Assembly: GCA_910585215.1 (NCBI GenBank) | Contig: CAJUDQ010000055.1 | Location: 1-17,486, forward strand | Reading direction: 5' to 3' | From: an uncultured Lachnospiraceae bacterium | GTDB taxonomy: Bacteria > Bacillota > Clostridia > Lachnospirales > Lachnospiraceae | Length of the DNA stretch: 17,486 nucleotides | In this document: positions 1-6,873 of the stretch, piece by piece | Numbering within the stretch: the first letter of the stretch is position 1 | Layout: every line of letters begins with the position of its first letter | Position numbers and translations under genes: made by a program | Notes under the pieces: model-generated | The model's database searches: none | Told to the model about the DNA's origin: nothing | What the model saw: only the letters and a program-made list of their open reading frames with translations

Positions 1-76
1 CAGCAAAAATGAAACTGCCGCTTCACGAATCTTTATTCATTAAAGCGACAGCCCCACTATATTTTTTATTATTACA
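1..76 (+). other. Probable upstream coding part of the sensor kinase, in a shifted frame
   Basis: Frame 3 from base 3 is open and reads protein-like (…MKLPLHESLFIKATAPLYF…) up to a run of six T at 62-67. The kinase frame (frame 2) has a stop at 41-43. One extra T in the run would join the two frames into a continuous last membrane helix (…ATAPLYFFIITMFVSYIVV…). This is seen in the sequence. Whether it is a true mutation, a switchable tract or a sequencing error cannot be told here. Confidence 0.45.
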
Positions 77-784
77 ATGTTTGTATCCTATATTGTAGTG
101 CTTCGCTATATGGAGAGTGAATCCAAAAAAAATCTGATTCACTGGGAAAATATATTTCTGGAATCTTATATTAAAGGACTCGAAAACCAACATTATCTGG
201 TAGAACGTGCAGAACAGAATCTTAAAATACTGCGTCATGATATGAAACACTATTCAAAAATGATGGATTCTCTGCTGGACCAGAAAAAATACGACGAAAT
301 CAGAAAAATAGTTCGTCATATCAATGAAGTAATCGCAAAAAATAAGGTTACAAAATACTGTAACCATTTGGTTATAAATTCCATTCTTTCAAATATGATG
401 GATATGGCTGCCTCATTGAATATCAGAGTATCACTTGATGCAGCTGTACCAAAGGAAATTCCGATAAATGAATATGAATTTGCTCTGGTAGTTGCCAACT
501 TATTTGAAAACGCAGTTCACTGTGTAAAGGATTTTGAAAAAGAGAAACGATGGATTGAGGTAAAAATTCATTGCCTAGCAGACCATTTACTAATTGAGAC
601 AAAAAACGAATATCAGGAGGAAATTGTGCTTGATTCCATTACAGGACTTCCAAAAAGCAGAAAAGGAGGAAGTCATGGACTGGGAATGCAAAGCGTCCTT
701 GGTTTTTCAGAAAAAATAAATGCCAATCTTGGCTGTTATCTCGATAATGGAATTTTTCACATTGTATTGTTTGCAAAATTATAG
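77..784 (+). CDS. GHKL-type sensor histidine kinase, C-terminal part (5' end outside window or frameshifted)
   Basis: Autophosphorylating sensor kinase of the GHKL class (AgrC/VirS/ComD-like) that would phosphorylate a LytTR-type response regulator, not present here. The first residues are the end of a membrane helix (FVSYIVVLRYM), followed by a short helical linker. The phospho-acceptor box is LRHDMKHYSKMM, with His in RHDMKH. The N-box region is NLFENAVHC, and the G-box is GGSHGLGMQSV near the C-terminus, so the catalytic ATPase domain looks complete. Families of this type normally carry five to seven N-terminal membrane helices of about 200 residues, which are missing from this ORF. The ATG at 77 lies inside the helix and has no ribosome binding site, so it is not a convincing native start. 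A bidirectional terminator follows directly. Domain identity is secure; whether the gene is intact is not. Confidence 0.8.
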   Translation: MFVSYIVVLRYMESESKKNLIHWENIFLESYIKGLENQHYLVERAEQNLKILRHDMKHYSKMMDSLLDQKKYDEIRKIVRHINEVIAKNKVTKYCNHLVINSILSNMMDMAASLNIRVSLDAAVPKEIPINEYEFALVVANLFENAVHCVKDFEKEKRWIEVKIHCLADHLLIETKNEYQEEIVLDSITGLPKSRKGGSHGLGMQSVLGFSEKINANLGCYLDNGIFHIVLFAKL

Positions 785-788
785 AAAA

Positions 789-830
789 AGCAGACGGTGT
801 ATTATACACTGTCTGCTCCTATATTTTTAT
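789..830. terminator. Bidirectional Rho-independent terminator between convergent genes
   Basis: AGCAGACGGTGTA (789-801) pairs with TACACTGTCTGCT (805-817), giving 13 pairs with one G-T, and a three-base loop TTA. A T-rich tract follows on the plus strand. On the minus strand the hairpin is followed by TTTTT. The loop TTA is the minus-strand TAA stop codon of the NADAR-like gene, so the hairpin overlaps the last codons of that gene. Confidence 0.8.
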
Positions 831-1443
831 AAAACTTTTCATATTCTTTTCTCTGTTTCTGGATATCGGGCAGTTCACCATATTCCAAAAGCAGCGCCTT
901 CAAAACTGTGACACTTTTTGCCTGACAGTTTATTGATTTCTTCGGATTAAACTCAATATCTGTAAAGTATTCATATTCCAATAATTTTTTTATCTCTTCT
1001 GCAGGAATACATTCTCTCACAGAAAGAATATAAATATAATCATAGAAAAAGGTCTTTGGTTCCAGAGAAAACTCTTCTTTATTGTAAACAAAAGAAAGCA
1101 ATCTTCCAGAGGTTTGATGTCTGTCATCTCTTTTGGCATCCTTTGGCGGCAGATTTAACATATCCTTATATGGGCCACCATACTCATATTTTTTTGAAGA
1201 CTGAAAAACATTTTCAAGAAAACTATCATTCAGCTTCAGATGAAATGCACTGAATTTTATTCCTAGTTCCTCCAATGATTTTGTGGATATTTCCAAAGCT
1301 CTCTTTCCAATCTGTTCATGAAGCGCCCGAATATTCTTCTGTTTCTGAACAGCAGAAAAACCCGAATTAAATACAAACTCATAAGAATTTCTTTCTATTT
1401 TCTTTTTCTCCAAATCAAATCTCCACGCTGGTCTTTCTGCCAT
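802..1443 (-). CDS. NADAR-like protein (DarT1-associated antitoxin family / DUF6977-like)
   Basis: 213 aa, soluble, no signal peptide. The sequence shows SGFSAVQKQKNIRALHE (27-43), LEISTKS (50-56), LENVFQSSKKYEYGGPY (76-92), KRDDRHQTSGRLLSF (104-118), LEPKTFFYDYIYI (127-139) and FTDIEFNPKKSINCQAKS (160-177). From memory these blocks match the family called DarT1-associated NADAR antitoxin (DUF6977); the E-x-x-(F/Y)Q-x-x-K core is the general NADAR/YbiA signature. NADAR proteins act on ADP-ribose adducts, and those paired with DarT1 remove ADP-ribose from guanine in DNA. Here there is no DarT-like gene on either side. The start lies 9 bp after the diguanylate cyclase stop with AAGG upstream, so the two are cotranscribed. 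Family assignment is fairly sure; antitoxin activity is inference. Confidence 0.65.
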   Translation of the reverse strand: MAERPAWRFDLEKKKIERNSYEFVFNSGFSAVQKQKNIRALHEQIGKRALEISTKSLEELGIKFSAFHLKLNDSFLENVFQSSKKYEYGGPYKDMLNLPPKDAKRDDRHQTSGRLLSFVYNKEEFSLEPKTFFYDYIYILSVRECIPAEEIKKLLEYEYFTDIEFNPKKSINCQAKSVTVLKALLLEYGELPDIQKQRKEYEKFYKNIGADSV

Positions 1444-1452
1444 AATAAAACC

Positions 1453-2511
1453 TTAAATCACTACCTGATTTCTTCCTCTCTGTTTTCCAAGATATAGCTT
1501 TTCATCTGCACTGTTAATTACTTTTTCATAATTGCTCTCAGCAAGACCGATTCCAATGCCAGAAGTAATGGTCACACGAATCGTTTTCTGGTCTGCCTGA
1601 ATTGCCATTTGTTCTATCTGTTTTCTTAATCCTTCCATCATGTCATATACTTCTTCCGGTGTTTTTTTTGGAAAATACAAAATAAATTCCTCGCCGCCCC
1701 ACCGGACTGCGAGATTTTCCTTCCCTGCCAGATTCATGAGACACGCAGATACCTTTGCAAGCACAATATCTCCCGCCTCATGTCCATAAGTATCATTGAC
1801 TTTTTTAAAAAAATCAATATCTACCATGGAAATTACATATGGCTTCCGCTTATTTTCTGAAATCTGGCTGATTTGCTGCTCAAAAAAACGGCGATTATAT
1901 AATCCAGTTAGAACATCATGATTCATATTATATCTCAAAGTATCCCATACCTTTTCTGTTTCTTTGGAATAAAAAAAGGTAGCTGCCAGTACGATACCTG
2001 CCATAATTGCCAGATTAACCAGATAAAATATCGGTTGATATGGAGCTACAGGCTCCTGAATCTCCGGAAAACGCACATGTCCTATCATAATAATACTTTC
2101 CAGAATAAGCGCTGTGATAATTCCGATTATCTGATATTGAAATCTTTTATTTCCATAGGAGGGCACCAGATAAAATACTGCCGCTGTCATTCCTACAATA
2201 TAAAGCACAAATCCATATTCCGGCCCAAGTGCAAACTCGCTCAAAACAGAAAACAGCAAGATTTCAAAATAGGTCGCGGCCATACTGCTTTCCGAGGTAT
2301 CCTTTTTTAAAAACAGATAGGTAAAATAAAAGATACTGCTGAATATATTCAGCAAAACCAGCGGCCATACAGCCAATGCATAAAATATACACAGATAAAT
2401 CACGTGTATTGCCATACATACCGACAGAAACAGCATATTTCTGTTCTCTGTAAACCAGACAACTAACTTTTCAATTTTTGTCATATCTTTTTCCATTTGT
2501 TCGTTTTCCAA
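1453..2511 (-). CDS. Membrane-bound diguanylate cyclase (GGDEF domain)
   Basis: Makes cyclic di-GMP from two GTP. About residues 25-182 form roughly six hydrophobic helices with no recognisable sensory domain name. The C-terminal GGDEF domain begins at HDVLTGLYNRRFF (198-210), has the metal-site DIDFFKK (231-237) and NDTYGHEAGD (239-248), and the active loop RWGGEEF (270-276), so catalysis is expected. The product-inhibition I-site (RxxD five residues before the loop) reads GKEN here and is absent. The start is TTG at 2509-2511, with AGGA nine bases upstream; an ATG five codons in is the alternative. A strong promoter lies upstream, and the NADAR-like gene follows 9 bp downstream. Confidence 0.9.
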   Translation of the reverse strand: MENEQMEKDMTKIEKLVVWFTENRNMLFLSVCMAIHVIYLCIFYALAVWPLVLLNIFSSIFYFTYLFLKKDTSESSMAATYFEILLFSVLSEFALGPEYGFVLYIVGMTAAVFYLVPSYGNKRFQYQIIGIITALILESIIMIGHVRFPEIQEPVAPYQPIFYLVNLAIMAGIVLAATFFYSKETEKVWDTLRYNMNHDVLTGLYNRRFFEQQISQISENKRKPYVISMVDIDFFKKVNDTYGHEAGDIVLAKVSACLMNLAGKENLAVRWGGEEFILYFPKKTPEEVYDMMEGLRKQIEQMAIQADQKTIRVTITSGIGIGLAESNYEKVINSADEKLYLGKQRGRNQVVI

Positions 2512-2564
2512 TCTATCTTTTCCTGTTATATTTTCGCATTTTTCCGTTCTTTAAAGTTATGTGT

Positions 2565-2593
2565 ATTATAACAAATTGAAGATTATTCGTCAA
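2565..2593 (-). promoter_or_regulatory. Sigma-A promoter for the GGDEF–NADAR operon
   Basis: On the minus strand, TTGACG (2588-2593), a 17-bp spacer and a perfect TATAAT (2565-2570). It points at the TTG start at 2511, leaving a leader of roughly 45 bases. Near-consensus, so probably a substantially constitutive promoter. Confidence 0.8.
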
Positions 2594-2626
2594 CCAAAAT
2601 AATGATATTATATGGGCAGCTTTTGA

Positions 2627-3271
2627 TTATATAATGCGATGAAAAAATTTCTCGACCATATTATGATTGTAAATCCAGCTTAAAAATGAACTGTTGTTTA
2701 TTTGCGCAAATATCTCCTGCGCCCAGTTCTCACTTCCAAATGCCTGAAGTACAAGACAGAAAAGCCACAAAAGCAAAATTCCTTCCATCAATCCAGCCAC
2801 CAATCCAGCCAGACGGTTTATTTCCTTGATAACTGGCAGTTTTGTTACTATATTGAAGGTTCCCATAATAATTTTGATTACAATATATATAATAATATTT
2901 AAGCAAATATAAATAATTGCATTAAATATCTGGTCTGAAACTACAGAAGCCACTATATTTTTAAGATTTTCAGAAGTACCTGATGTAATATTTTTTGTCA
3001 TATATTCAGGAAATGGGAGCTCCTTGAGAGAATCAATATTGACAATATCATATTCATTGACTGCCTGTTCTACAGACCTTTCTATATTTCGATAAAGAGA
3101 CGTATTATTTTTTATAAGAAGACTGACAGGTCGAAGCAAGGCTCCTGCCAGCATAATCGTCAACACCAGACTTACTATATATAATATCATTTTTACAATC
3201 CCTGCATGATATCCACGCCATGCGGATAATACAAGTATTGCAAGCGCTACTGCAAAAACTATATAATTCAT
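2627..3271 (-). CDS. CvpA family membrane protein
   Basis: 214 aa with four hydrophobic segments, near residues 3-20, 27-46, 115-137 and 150-175. The first contains the family-type start (…ILVLSAWRGYHAGIVKMI), a short glycine-containing turn between helices 1 and 2. CvpA/colicin V production proteins are inner-membrane proteins of broad, poorly defined envelope function. GAAGG lies seven bases before the ATG. It is the last gene of a three-gene run behind the MPN/LysM and DUF5711-like genes (23 bp after the latter), which fits an envelope role. No terminator was found between its stop and the next promoter. Confidence 0.75.
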   Translation of the reverse strand: MNYIVFAVALAILVLSAWRGYHAGIVKMILYIVSLVLTIMLAGALLRPVSLLIKNNTSLYRNIERSVEQAVNEYDIVNIDSLKELPFPEYMTKNITSGTSENLKNIVASVVSDQIFNAIIYICLNIIIYIVIKIIMGTFNIVTKLPVIKEINRLAGLVAGLMEGILLLWLFCLVLQAFGSENWAQEIFAQINNSSFLSWIYNHNMVEKFFHRII

Positions 3272-3294
3272 TTATTTACCTTCTTTCCTGTATC

Positions 3295-4497
3295 TTATTT
3301 TAGTTTAATCTCCTCTGCTTCCTCATTTGTAATAATGATAAACCGGTTTTCTGTTTTTGTGGGAATTACTTTGACAATTCCCTCATTGATTTTTCCTTCA
3401 TATTTTTTTACATTATCCACAGAAAGCATGTACATCTGTTCAGAATTATTCAATATAATCATATTATTTTGAAGCTGGATATCTGTATAGGAAAATTCTA
3501 TGGTAGTATCCAGTATCCTTTTTCCGTTTAAATCGTACACATTCAATATATGCTGATTCACTGCATTTTCACTTTTGAATGTTAGCAGGATATATTTACT
3601 ATTATATGCAATACTTTCAATCTCCCTGTCTATCTTTATTTCCTCCATTACAGACGGTTTTTCCTCCATATTGTAAATCGTCAGTATATCATCACCAAAC
3701 GCTGCCACTATATCATTTGTAACAAATTCTACCTTGGATATAATGCTTTCTTCATAATTTTCAAAACCACCGACGATTCGTCCGGCTTCATTTTTACCAA
3801 CACCGGAATAATTATAAAAGATAACTTTTGTTCTCGCCATATTATTTTTCAAATAGACATAAGAAACCGCAAGCTTTGTTCCATCGTTGGAAATACTGAT
3901 ATCCAAAGGACAGCCGTCTCCTGAAAGGACAGTTTGTCCCATTGCTATATTTGTGCCCTCCTTATCATAAATTTCAATTAAATTTGTAATCTCATTCTGT
4001 GTAATCAGAGCTACCACTCCCTGACCTGCCACTTCCAGTTCCAGTATGGGACAGGTTGCCTCTATCATTCCCTGCTGTCCGGATTCATTATAAATATAAA
4101 CAGTAGTATCTCCCAAATCCGCAATCGCCATATAGCCGTCACAGATATCCACCAGAGGCTGTTTCATTTCAAATGCCTGATTCCATATAGTATCATCTCC
4201 TACCATATAAGAAATCCCGTCATTGCTGTATCTGAGAACTCCATTGCCATATTTGTAAAATCTGCATTTCATCACATCCCCCATATCTGTAGTATTGCTG
4301 ATTTCATAGGCATCATACACACGGTTATCCAAAAATATTTTTACAGCTATCACAATGGCGGCAGCAAATACAAGAAGCAATGCCAGAAGCAATATCATTC
4401 TGCGCCGATGCTTTATCAGCATGCCTTCATAATCCTTCTCTTCTGCTTTTTCCCCCAGCTTCTTTATCTTTTGTGTCCCTTTTTTAATCAAAATCAT
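3295..4497 (-). CDS. DUF5711-like membrane-anchored protein with repeated beta-strand units
   Basis: 400 aa. The first ~33 residues are basic and cytoplasmic, one helix spans about 34-54 (MILLLALLLVFAAAIVIAV), and the remaining ~345 residues are outside the cell. This outer part consists of repeated short strands such as VDICDGYMAIADLGDTTVYI and LDISISNDGTKLAVSYVYL, typical of a beta-propeller without known catalytic residues. The pattern fits the uncharacterised DUF5711 family of clostridia, recognised from memory. A perfect AGGAGG precedes the ATG by five bases. It sits 63 bp after the LysM gene and 23 bp before cvpA, implying a cell-surface or wall-associated job; no enzymatic function can be assigned. 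Confidence 0.65.
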   Translation of the reverse strand: MILIKKGTQKIKKLGEKAEEKDYEGMLIKHRRRMILLLALLLVFAAAIVIAVKIFLDNRVYDAYEISNTTDMGDVMKCRFYKYGNGVLRYSNDGISYMVGDDTIWNQAFEMKQPLVDICDGYMAIADLGDTTVYIYNESGQQGMIEATCPILELEVAGQGVVALITQNEITNLIEIYDKEGTNIAMGQTVLSGDGCPLDISISNDGTKLAVSYVYLKNNMARTKVIFYNYSGVGKNEAGRIVGGFENYEESIISKVEFVTNDIVAAFGDDILTIYNMEEKPSVMEEIKIDREIESIAYNSKYILLTFKSENAVNQHILNVYDLNGKRILDTTIEFSYTDIQLQNNMIILNNSEQMYMLSVDNVKKYEGKINEGIVKVIPTKTENRFIIITNEEAEEIKLK

Positions 4498-4560
4498 TTT
4501 ATCCTCCTGTCAAATGCCTTTGTTTATCATACCACATTCTTCCAGAATTGTCATTATATT

Positions 4561-5844
4561 TCAGGGAACAATCAGTTTCTTTCCGGATGTTATGCTGTCT
4601 GGACTTTCCAGATTGTTCAAATCCATAATTATCTGAATATTGTTTGTATTGCCATACAGCTTTCGACAGATTCCATATAATGTATCTCCCTGTTGCACTT
4701 CATAATATTGTGTAACAGCAGGAGATATTCCGGCAGTTTCCTCCGGCACAGTGGTTTCCTCTGGTATTTCTTCACCGGTTGTCACCTGTTCACTTGAATC
4801 TGGTCCATTTGAAGTTTCTTCCTCTGTATTATTCTCTGCTGTACTCTCTTCAGTTGTGTTTTCTGTTTTATCCTCTCCTTTTGTTTTATCTTCTCCTGAA
4901 TTTTCCTGTTCTGTTTTTGTTTTTTTATTTTCATCCAGCAGAACCACATTGTCCAGCTCGGAGGTATCTCCCTTATTCATAATATTGGCCACTACCTCTT
5001 TCATTTCTGTAGCCAGATGGTCAAGCTGCCCCTTTTTATACATAACGCCTATGGTAAATACCAGCGCTCCCACGACAAAAACAGAAGCAGCCCTGCCGGA
5101 AAACATCATAAGTTTTCTGGAAATATCTCCAGATTCTGTTCCAACAGTCTCTTCTTCCTGTTCATCAGAAATAACTCTTACCACTTCTGCTTCCGGTTCT
5201 GATGATATATCCTCCGGCTTTTTTTCCGGCATTTCCTCTGATTTGGTCTTAATATTTTTTCTTCTGGAGGTAAGGTCGTAATGAGTCTCAAAAATATATC
5301 GCTCCAGCTCCTGATTTTTTTCATAATAAATATGATAACATTTTACCTTTTGCAAATCTCCATTTGCATAAAAATAAAATTCTTTTTCCTCTTCCTCTCG
5401 GTTGATATTCAAGAATACCTTATCATTTCCGGCAAAATGGTCGAGATGCAGCTTTCTCATATGAAATAAATCTCGTTCTTCAAATTCTTCCATGGAAGCA
5501 TACCAACCCACGATTTTATCTCCATGATAATACTTTTTGATATCATCATAAATGCCTGTCCACACATCATCGCCAAAAATCAGAGTGTTTTCAATCACCT
5601 CTCTTACTTCTGCCACCGAGCGGATAAACATATATACTTCTCCTTTGGAAAATTTCACACTGCCGAGAAGCACGCCGTATCTTATATTTTTTTCATTTTC
5701 CGGCAAAAGCTCTAAAAATCTGGATACCTTGTCTTCTATATAGACATGGTATTTTGTCTCTCCCGAACCTATCTGATGTATATTTTTTGGAAGCTTTACC
5801 GCTTCTTCTTCATTGTTTTCAGCATTATATATCGTTTCTATCAT
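4561..5844 (-). CDS. MPN-like domain – transmembrane helix – LysM protein
   Basis: About 427 aa from the ATG at 5842-5844, chosen because GGAGG lies five bases before it; an ATG four codons upstream has no ribosome binding site. Residues are numbered from that upstream ATG. Residues ~35-190 resemble an MPN/JAB fold: YGVLLGSVKF (60-69), KIVGWYASMEEFEERD (114-129) in the place of the GWYHSHP…S..D loop, and HFAGNDKVFLNINREE (140-155). The zinc histidines are missing, so the domain would be a non-catalytic MPN-minus type. A charged segment leads to one membrane helix (253-272), then an outer linker very rich in Thr/Glu/Ser (295-380) and a single C-terminal LysM (384-431) that should bind peptidoglycan. 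This predicts a cytoplasmic MPN-like domain tethered through the membrane to the wall. LysM is certain; the MPN assignment is inference. Confidence 0.75.
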   Translation of the reverse strand: MIETIYNAENNEEEAVKLPKNIHQIGSGETKYHVYIEDKVSRFLELLPENEKNIRYGVLLGSVKFSKGEVYMFIRSVAEVREVIENTLIFGDDVWTGIYDDIKKYYHGDKIVGWYASMEEFEERDLFHMRKLHLDHFAGNDKVFLNINREEEEKEFYFYANGDLQKVKCYHIYYEKNQELERYIFETHYDLTSRRKNIKTKSEEMPEKKPEDISSEPEAEVVRVISDEQEEETVGTESGDISRKLMMFSGRAASVFVVGALVFTIGVMYKKGQLDHLATEMKEVVANIMNKGDTSELDNVVLLDENKKTKTEQENSGEDKTKGEDKTENTTEESTAENNTEEETSNGPDSSEQVTTGEEIPEETTVPEETAGISPAVTQYYEVQQGDTLYGICRKLYGNTNNIQIIMDLNNLESPDSITSGKKLIVP

Positions 5845-5856
5845 GGCTACCTCCAT

Positions 5857-6043
5857 TTCTAGTTTATCTTTGGTATCATTTTACATGAATGCCTGTACAT
5901 TTTTTGTCAGAATTTAGTCACTGCTTTAATTAATTATCGACAATTTCTTCTGAATAAACTTTTTCTTTTCGGGCATATATAAAAATATCGAATCAATACA
6001 ATTTTTTTGGAAAGGAATAGAACAGGAAACTGTTCTTTAAATT
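5857..6043. promoter_or_regulatory. Divergent intergenic region, with hairpin before yyaC
   Basis: 187 bp between the LysM gene (minus) and yyaC (plus). A perfect inverted repeat GAACAG-GAAA-CTGTTC sits at 6020-6035, just before the yyaC start, and its loop side holds the only AGGAAA. A weak match to forespore-sigma boxes, GCATA (5973-5977) then CAATACA (5994-6000), faces yyaC. No convincing sigma-A promoter was found on either strand. Confidence 0.35.
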
Positions 6044-6622
6044 ATGTATATGAAAAATATTTTTTATTATGATGCACTCTCCGAAAAAAGTTCTTTAAAG
6101 TTTGGAAAGCGCCTGTCAGAAATGATAAGCGAGGCTGATATTGGAGACAGGGATATTGTTCTTCTGTGTGTAGGCAGCGACCGTTCTACCGGAGACAGCC
6201 TTGGCCCGCTGATTGGACACAAACTGCAGAGAACCTTAAATAATAAAATGTATGTTTATGGCACTCTGAAAGAACCTGTTCATGCAGTGAACTTAGAATG
6301 TATGGTCGAAAATATCTATGATATCCATAAAGAGCCCTTTGTCATTGCTGTGGATGCCTCCCTGGGAACCAGAAATCATATTGGTTATGTTACGCTTTCC
6401 GATATGCCGCTGCGTCCCGGACTGGGAGTAAAAAAAAGTCTCCCTGAAGTGGGAGACATTTGTATCACAGGAATTGTCAATCTGTCTGGAGCAATGGATG
6501 GTATTTTGCTTCAATCTACCAGACTGTCTACTGTGATGGAACTTGCCGATTTTATCAGCATTGGTATTTTTATTGCCATTCATTCATGGTCATCTTCTTC
6601 GATTACCTGTATTTCGAGATAA
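6044..6622 (+). CDS. yyaC: YyaC family spore protease (DUF1256)
   Basis: 192 aa, about the normal length for YyaC, a sporulation protein related to the germination protease (GPR) and hydrogenase-maturation peptidase folds. The diagnostic block is VGSDRSTGDSLGPLIGHKL (43-61), followed by GTLKEPVHAVNL, FVIAVDASLG and GVGVKKSLPEVGDICITG-like segments that line the active site in relatives. In Bacillus subtilis yyaC is expressed in the forespore. Its presence supports a spore-forming host. The start is uncertain: ATG 6044 and ATG 6050 both lack a well-spaced Shine-Dalgarno, the nearest AGGAAA being 14-16 bases away inside a hairpin. The last 43 bases overlap the 3' end of the convergent small gene. 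Confidence 0.85.
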   Translation: MYMKNIFYYDALSEKSSLKFGKRLSEMISEADIGDRDIVLLCVGSDRSTGDSLGPLIGHKLQRTLNNKMYVYGTLKEPVHAVNLECMVENIYDIHKEPFVIAVDASLGTRNHIGYVTLSDMPLRPGLGVKKSLPEVGDICITGIVNLSGAMDGILLQSTRLSTVMELADFISIGIFIAIHSWSSSSITCISR

Positions 6623-6858
6623 TCAAAATCAATCTCATCTATAAAGTTATCCTTGGAAAACCGCACCTTATCGTGTCTTTGGAATTCGGCAATGCTGTTG
6701 TCCAGCCAGATTGGCCTGCTCAGGTCGAATTCCTTACATATCTTTTCAAGAGCAGCAAATATCTTTCTTGTACGATTCAGCTCTCTGTTATCATTGCATA
6801 CAACCATATCTCTGGTCATACGGCCGGACTTCCATATTTTTGCCCAAAGCCGAAACAT
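6580..6858 (-). CDS. Small conserved protein of unknown function
   Basis: 92 aa from the ATG at 6856-6858; GGAGG lies seven bases upstream, so this ATG is preferred over the GTG one codon before it. It is acidic at the C-terminus (FDYLEIQVIEED) and basic near the N-terminus (RLWAKIWKSGRMTRD), with no signal peptide or membrane helix. I do not recognise a named domain; conserved-looking stretches are RTRKIFAALEKICKEFDLSR and PIWLDNSIAEFQRHDKVRF. It starts 15 bp after the nucleosidase stop, so it is the last gene of the TSCPD–luxS–pfs operon. Its 3' end overlaps yyaC on the other strand by 43 bases. The coding call rests on the ribosome binding site and operon spacing. Confidence 0.75.
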   Translation of the reverse strand: MFRLWAKIWKSGRMTRDMVVCNDNRELNRTRKIFAALEKICKEFDLSRPIWLDNSIAEFQRHDKVRFSKDNFIDEIDFDYLEIQVIEEDDHE

Positions 6859-6873
6859 CACTTTTCCTCCTGC

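Noticed and set aside
4751..5281. Long Ser/Val-rich plus-strand frame of 176 codons
   Set aside because: Complement of the Thr/Glu/Ser linker of the LysM protein; the low complexity of the true gene keeps the opposite frame open.
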